Assembly (NCBI GenBank): GCA_009920815.1
Contig: RFZH01000101.1
Span: 1 to 8,220 of the forward strand
DNA length: 8,220 nucleotides
Source: Paracoccaceae bacterium
GTDB lineage: Bacteria; Pseudomonadota; Alphaproteobacteria; Rhodobacterales; Rhodobacteraceae
Direction: 5' to 3'
Shown: one piece after another, positions 5,794 to 8,220 of the stretch
Layout of the letters: the number at the start of each line of letters is the position of its first letter
Numbering within the stretch: position 1 is the first letter of the stretch
Notes under the pieces: generated by a model
What the model was told of the DNA's origin: nothing
The model's database searches: none
The model's input: only the letters and a program-made list of their open reading frames with translations
Position numbers and translations under genes: made by a program

Positions 5794-7398
5794 TTACATC
5801 CGAAACACACCAAATTTCGTCTCTTCGATGGGGGCATTCAATGCAGCCATCAATGATAAATACAAAACTTCGCGTGTATGACGTGGATCGATCACCCCAT
5901 CATCCCACAGCCGCGCCGATGCATAAAGCGGGTGGCTTTGCCGCTCAAACATCTCAATCGTGGGACGTTTGAATTCGGCTTCGTCTTGCACGCTCCACGT
6001 GCCACCAGCACGCTCAATCCCGTCGCGTTTCACTGTGGCCAAGACACCTGCCGCCTGTTCGCCACCCATGACGGAAATGCGACTGTTTGGCCAAGTCCAT
6101 AGAAAACGCGGCTGATAGGCCCGTCCTGACATGCCATAGTTCCCTGCCCCAAAGGATCCACCGATCAACATGGTAATCTTGGGCACATTGGTGGTGGCAA
6201 CAGCGGTGACCATTTTTGCGCCATGGCGTGCGATACCTTCATTCTCGTATTTTCGACCCACCATAAAGCCCGTGATGTTTTGCAAAAACACCAATGGAAT
6301 TTTTCGCTGCGAGCACAGCTCTACGAAATGCGCACCTTTCTGCGCGGCTTCCGAGAATAGAACACCGTTATTTGCAATGATGCCGACGGGGCACCCCATC
6401 ACATGAGCAAAGCCCGTCACCAAAGTTTCACCGAACCTAGGTTTGAATTCATCAAACCGCGACCCGTCGACTACACGCATGATCACCTCGCGGATGTCAT
6501 AGGGCTTGCGCAAATCATTTGGGACCACCCCAAGCAATTCGGCAGGATCATAGGCTGGGTCCTCGGGTGTGGCCCATGATACCGTGCTAGGGCGTGTCCG
6601 GTTCAAATGGCTTACCGCCCGCCGCGCAAGTGCCAAAGCGTGGGCATCATCTTCGGCCAGATAATCCGCAACGCCAGACAGACGCGTATGAACATCGCCG
6701 CCACCCAAATCTTCGGCGCTGACAATTTCACCCGTTGCCGCCTTGACCAAGGGGGGACCTGCCAGAAAAATAGTTCCCTGTTCTTTAACAATGATACTGA
6801 CATCCGACATGGCCGGCACATAAGCGCCGCCCGCGGTACATGACCCCATCACCACGGCAATCTGAGGGATGCCTTTCGCGCTCATGCGCGCTTGGTTGTA
6901 GAAAATGCGGCCAAAGTGATCACGATCTGGAAAGACCTCATCCTGATTGGGTAGGTTCGCACCGCCGCTATCGACAAGGTAGATACAGGGCAGGTTACAT
7001 TCTTCGGCTATCTCTTGAGCGCGCAGATGCTTTTTGACTGTCATCGGGTAGTAAGTGCCGCCCTTAACCGTCGCGTCGTTACACACAATCATGCAGTCCT
7101 GTCCGTGTACACGACCCACGCCAGCAATTACACCGGCAGCTGGCGCCGCGTTATCATACATATCATGCGCCGCCGTGGCGCCGATTTCCAGAAACGGCGA
7201 CCCTGCATCCAACAGGTTCGCCACCCGATCGCGCGGCAACATTTTTCCGCGTGCGACATGGCGGTCGCGGGATTTTTCCCCGCCGCCCTGTGCCGCCGCC
7301 TGTGCCGCCTGACGCACCGTTTCCAAGGCCGCAAGGTTCAGCCGTTCATTGGCTTTAAAGTCCTCGGATGCGGGAACGATTTTTGAGGTAAGTTTCAT
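5794..7398 (-). CDS. mccB: 3-methylcrotonyl-CoA carboxylase, beta (carboxyltransferase) subunit
   Basis: Complete 534-residue carboxyltransferase subunit that moves carboxyl from carboxybiotin on MccA to 3-methylcrotonyl-CoA. The acyl-CoA carboxyltransferase N-domain contains ARGKMLPRDRVANLLDAGSPF (about 49-69), LVDSGGANLPNQDEVFPDRDHFGRIFYNQARMS (141-173) and the oxyanion-hole motif GSCTAGGAYVPAMSD (185-199). The C-domain contains FLQNITGFMVGRKYE (371-385) and GGSFGAGNYGMSGRAYQPRF (413-432). SGGANLP with the inserted DEVFP segment and the terminus KFGVFRM are typical of MCC-beta rather than the propionyl-CoA enzyme. The ATG at 7398 has AAGGA 7 bases upstream. It lies 173 bases after the acyl-CoA synthetase gene and 89 bases before the NTF2-like gene. 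Ends and motifs are intact. Confidence 0.97.
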   Translation of the reverse strand: MKLTSKIVPASEDFKANERLNLAALETVRQAAQAAAQGGGEKSRDRHVARGKMLPRDRVANLLDAGSPFLEIGATAAHDMYDNAAPAAGVIAGVGRVHGQDCMIVCNDATVKGGTYYPMTVKKHLRAQEIAEECNLPCIYLVDSGGANLPNQDEVFPDRDHFGRIFYNQARMSAKGIPQIAVVMGSCTAGGAYVPAMSDVSIIVKEQGTIFLAGPPLVKAATGEIVSAEDLGGGDVHTRLSGVADYLAEDDAHALALARRAVSHLNRTRPSTVSWATPEDPAYDPAELLGVVPNDLRKPYDIREVIMRVVDGSRFDEFKPRFGETLVTGFAHVMGCPVGIIANNGVLFSEAAQKGAHFVELCSQRKIPLVFLQNITGFMVGRKYENEGIARHGAKMVTAVATTNVPKITMLIGGSFGAGNYGMSGRAYQPRFLWTWPNSRISVMGGEQAAGVLATVKRDGIERAGGTWSVQDEAEFKRPTIEMFERQSHPLYASARLWDDGVIDPRHTREVLYLSLMAALNAPIEETKFGVFRM

Positions 7399-7423
7399 TC
7401 ACCTATCCTTTTCTATATGCATG

Positions 7424-7441
7424 TTTACTTTGCGCAGTAAA
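7424..7441. promoter_or_regulatory. Inverted repeat upstream of mccB, candidate operator
   Basis: TTTACT-N6-AGTAAA is a perfect 6-base inverted repeat centred about 35 bases before the mccB start, in an AT-rich patch. Its size suits a dimeric regulator. Leucine catabolic genes in many proteobacteria are controlled by LiuR (MerR family), but I cannot show that this is a LiuR site. A TATAGA (7416-7411) downstream of TTTACT is too close to the ribosome binding site to be a convincing -10 box. Confidence 0.25.
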
Positions 7442-7467
7442 TGACAAGTCGTGTGTGTATTTCACAA

Positions 7468-7549
7468 GCCGACCGCGGGTGGCGCAATAAGCGCCGCCCA
7501 TGGGGGCGGTCGGCGCTTGGCCAATCTGGCGATTGGCTTGGTAAACCAA
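7468..7549. repeat. Cluster of three consecutive hairpins between acyl-CoA synthetase gene and mccB
   Basis: Three inverted repeats are packed into 82 bases. A compound stem has outer arms GCCGACCGC (7468-7476) and GCGGTCGGC (7506-7514). Directly inside it is a nine-pair stem GGGTGGCGC / GCGCCGCCC (7477-7485, 7491-7499) with a five-base loop and one T-G pair. Next comes GCCAATC-TGGC-GATTGGC (7520-7537), a perfect seven-pair stem. Last is TTGGT-AA-ACCAA (7538-7549). The inner nine-pair stem is fully paired only in plus-strand RNA; minus-strand RNA has an A-C mismatch. No T-tract follows, so this is not a standard terminator. A REP-like element or mRNA processing/stability element is plausible. 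Confidence 0.55.
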
Positions 7550-7571
7550 ACTAACGTAGGTCATAAGACAC

Positions 7572-8220
7572 TTATCCATCCGCCACCTCTTGTGCGGCAC
7601 GCGCGCGCAAATCCTTGCGGATCACCTTGCCAGTTACTGTCATTGGCAGTGCATCCAAAAATTCAATTTCCCTTGGATATGAATGCTTTGCGGATCGCTC
7701 TTGAACAAATTTCTTAAGTTCATTTTGCAAAGCCTCGCTTGGCGCAACCCCTGATTTTAACACGACATAGGCTTTGATGATTTCGGTCCGTAACGGATCG
7801 GGTTTGCCCACAACACCCACGGTTGCCACGGCCGGATGAGTTAACAAACAATCCTCGATCTCGGCGGGGCCGACGCGATATCCTGCGGTGGTAATCACGT
7901 CATCGTCACGGCCAATGAATTGGATATAGCCATCGACCCATTGCCCCCGATCCCCTGTTAACATCCAGTGACCGCGAAACTTGTCCTGCGTCGCCTCAGG
8001 GCGCTTCCAATATTCGATCATCATGCTGGCCGACCCACGGGCCACGGCAATGTCACCTTCGCCGTCCGTTGGGTTGCCGTGATCGTCTATGATCTGGACA
8101 TCATGGCCAAAGACAGGTTTTCCAATCGCGCCGGGTTTGTTTGCAAACAAGGGCTGGCAACTGGACACGGTCATGTTGCATTCGGTTTGGCCGTAAAATT
8201 CATTGATCGTCACCCCAAAG
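7572..8220 (-). CDS. Acyl-CoA synthetase (AMP-binding, ACSM-like), C-terminal part
   Basis: The last 215 residues of an acyl-CoA synthetase whose start lies beyond the right edge. It activates a carboxylic acid to its CoA thioester via an acyl-adenylate. Adenylate-forming motifs visible in order are EFYGQTECNM (the aromatic-Gly-x-Thr-Glu motif), MLTGDRGQWVDGYIQFIGRDDDVITTAGYRVGPAEIE (ribose-binding Asp and hinge region), and the C-terminal TGKVIRKDLR with the catalytic Lys. FGHDVQIIDDHG and the TAGYRVGPAEIE hinge resemble medium-chain (ACSM-type) acyl-CoA synthetases. Its place before mccB suggests activation of isovalerate or another branched or medium-chain acid, but specificity cannot be read from this part. 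The apparent GTG at 8213 is internal, not a start: the frame is open to the edge. Confidence 0.9.
   Translation of the reverse strand, partial: FGVTINEFYGQTECNMTVSSCQPLFANKPGAIGKPVFGHDVQIIDDHGNPTDGEGDIAVARGSASMMIEYWKRPEATQDKFRGHWMLTGDRGQWVDGYIQFIGRDDDVITTAGYRVGPAEIEDCLLTHPAVATVGVVGKPDPLRTEIIKAYVVLKSGVAPSEALQNELKKFVQERSAKHSYPREIEFLDALPMTVTGKVIRKDLRARAAQEVADG

Noticed and set aside
7403..7600. A 65-codon minus-strand frame in the gap before mccB
   Set aside because: It starts inside the acyl-CoA synthetase gene in another frame and is largely made of the inverted repeats; no family resemblance and no ribosome binding site.
8211..8213. GTG at 8213 as the start of a 213-residue AMP-binding protein
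   Set aside because: The frame stays open to the window edge and the visible part contains only the C-terminal adenylate-forming motifs, so the gene continues to the right.

Overview
The window reads as chromosomal DNA of a Rhodobacterales-type alphaproteobacterium, probably of the Roseobacter group. NuoA-D, NuoB in particular, and both methylcrotonyl-CoA carboxylase subunits follow the pattern I know from that order. The gene order (acyl-CoA synthetase - mccB - small NTF2-like protein - mccA, next to nuoABCDE) is also of that type. The assignment rests on protein patterns, not on a database search. All supported genes lie on the minus strand, so transcription runs from high to low coordinates.

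Right half (8220 to about 3381): part of a leucine/isovalerate catabolic cluster. It starts with the C-terminal part of an ACSM-like acyl-CoA synthetase that runs off the right edge. A 173-base gap rich in hairpins follows, then mccB (carboxyltransferase subunit), an 89-base gap, and a 122-residue SnoaL/NTF2-like protein. That gene overlaps mccA (biotin carboxylase plus biotin carrier subunit) by 8 bases. Together mccA and mccB encode a complete 3-methylcrotonyl-CoA carboxylase. A hairpin followed by a T-rich tract after mccA probably ends this transcript.

Middle (about 3380 to 2745): a 68-codon open frame with a GTG start and no clear ribosome binding site. It looks like the N-terminal piece of a longer, Ala-rich hypothetical protein. 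The same frame continues beyond the stop as 31 more open codons, with an internal ATG preceded by a good GGAGGT. The rest is non-coding, partly AT-rich leader DNA that should hold the nuo promoter.

Left half (2744 to 1): nuoA, nuoB, nuoC, nuoD and the first 13 codons of nuoE, for the proton-pumping NADH:quinone oxidoreductase (complex I). Every junction overlaps (TGATG/ATGA/TAATG type), a tightly coupled operon. Two starts need care: nuoA and mccA both appear to use GTG, not the longer ATG frames upstream.

I see no tRNA, rRNA, CRISPR array, insertion sequence, phage gene or defence system. No exciting undescribed system is evident. The items most worth a second look are the intergenic hairpin cluster before mccB, the decayed or micro-ORF region before nuoA, and the small NTF2-like protein embedded between the two MCC subunits.
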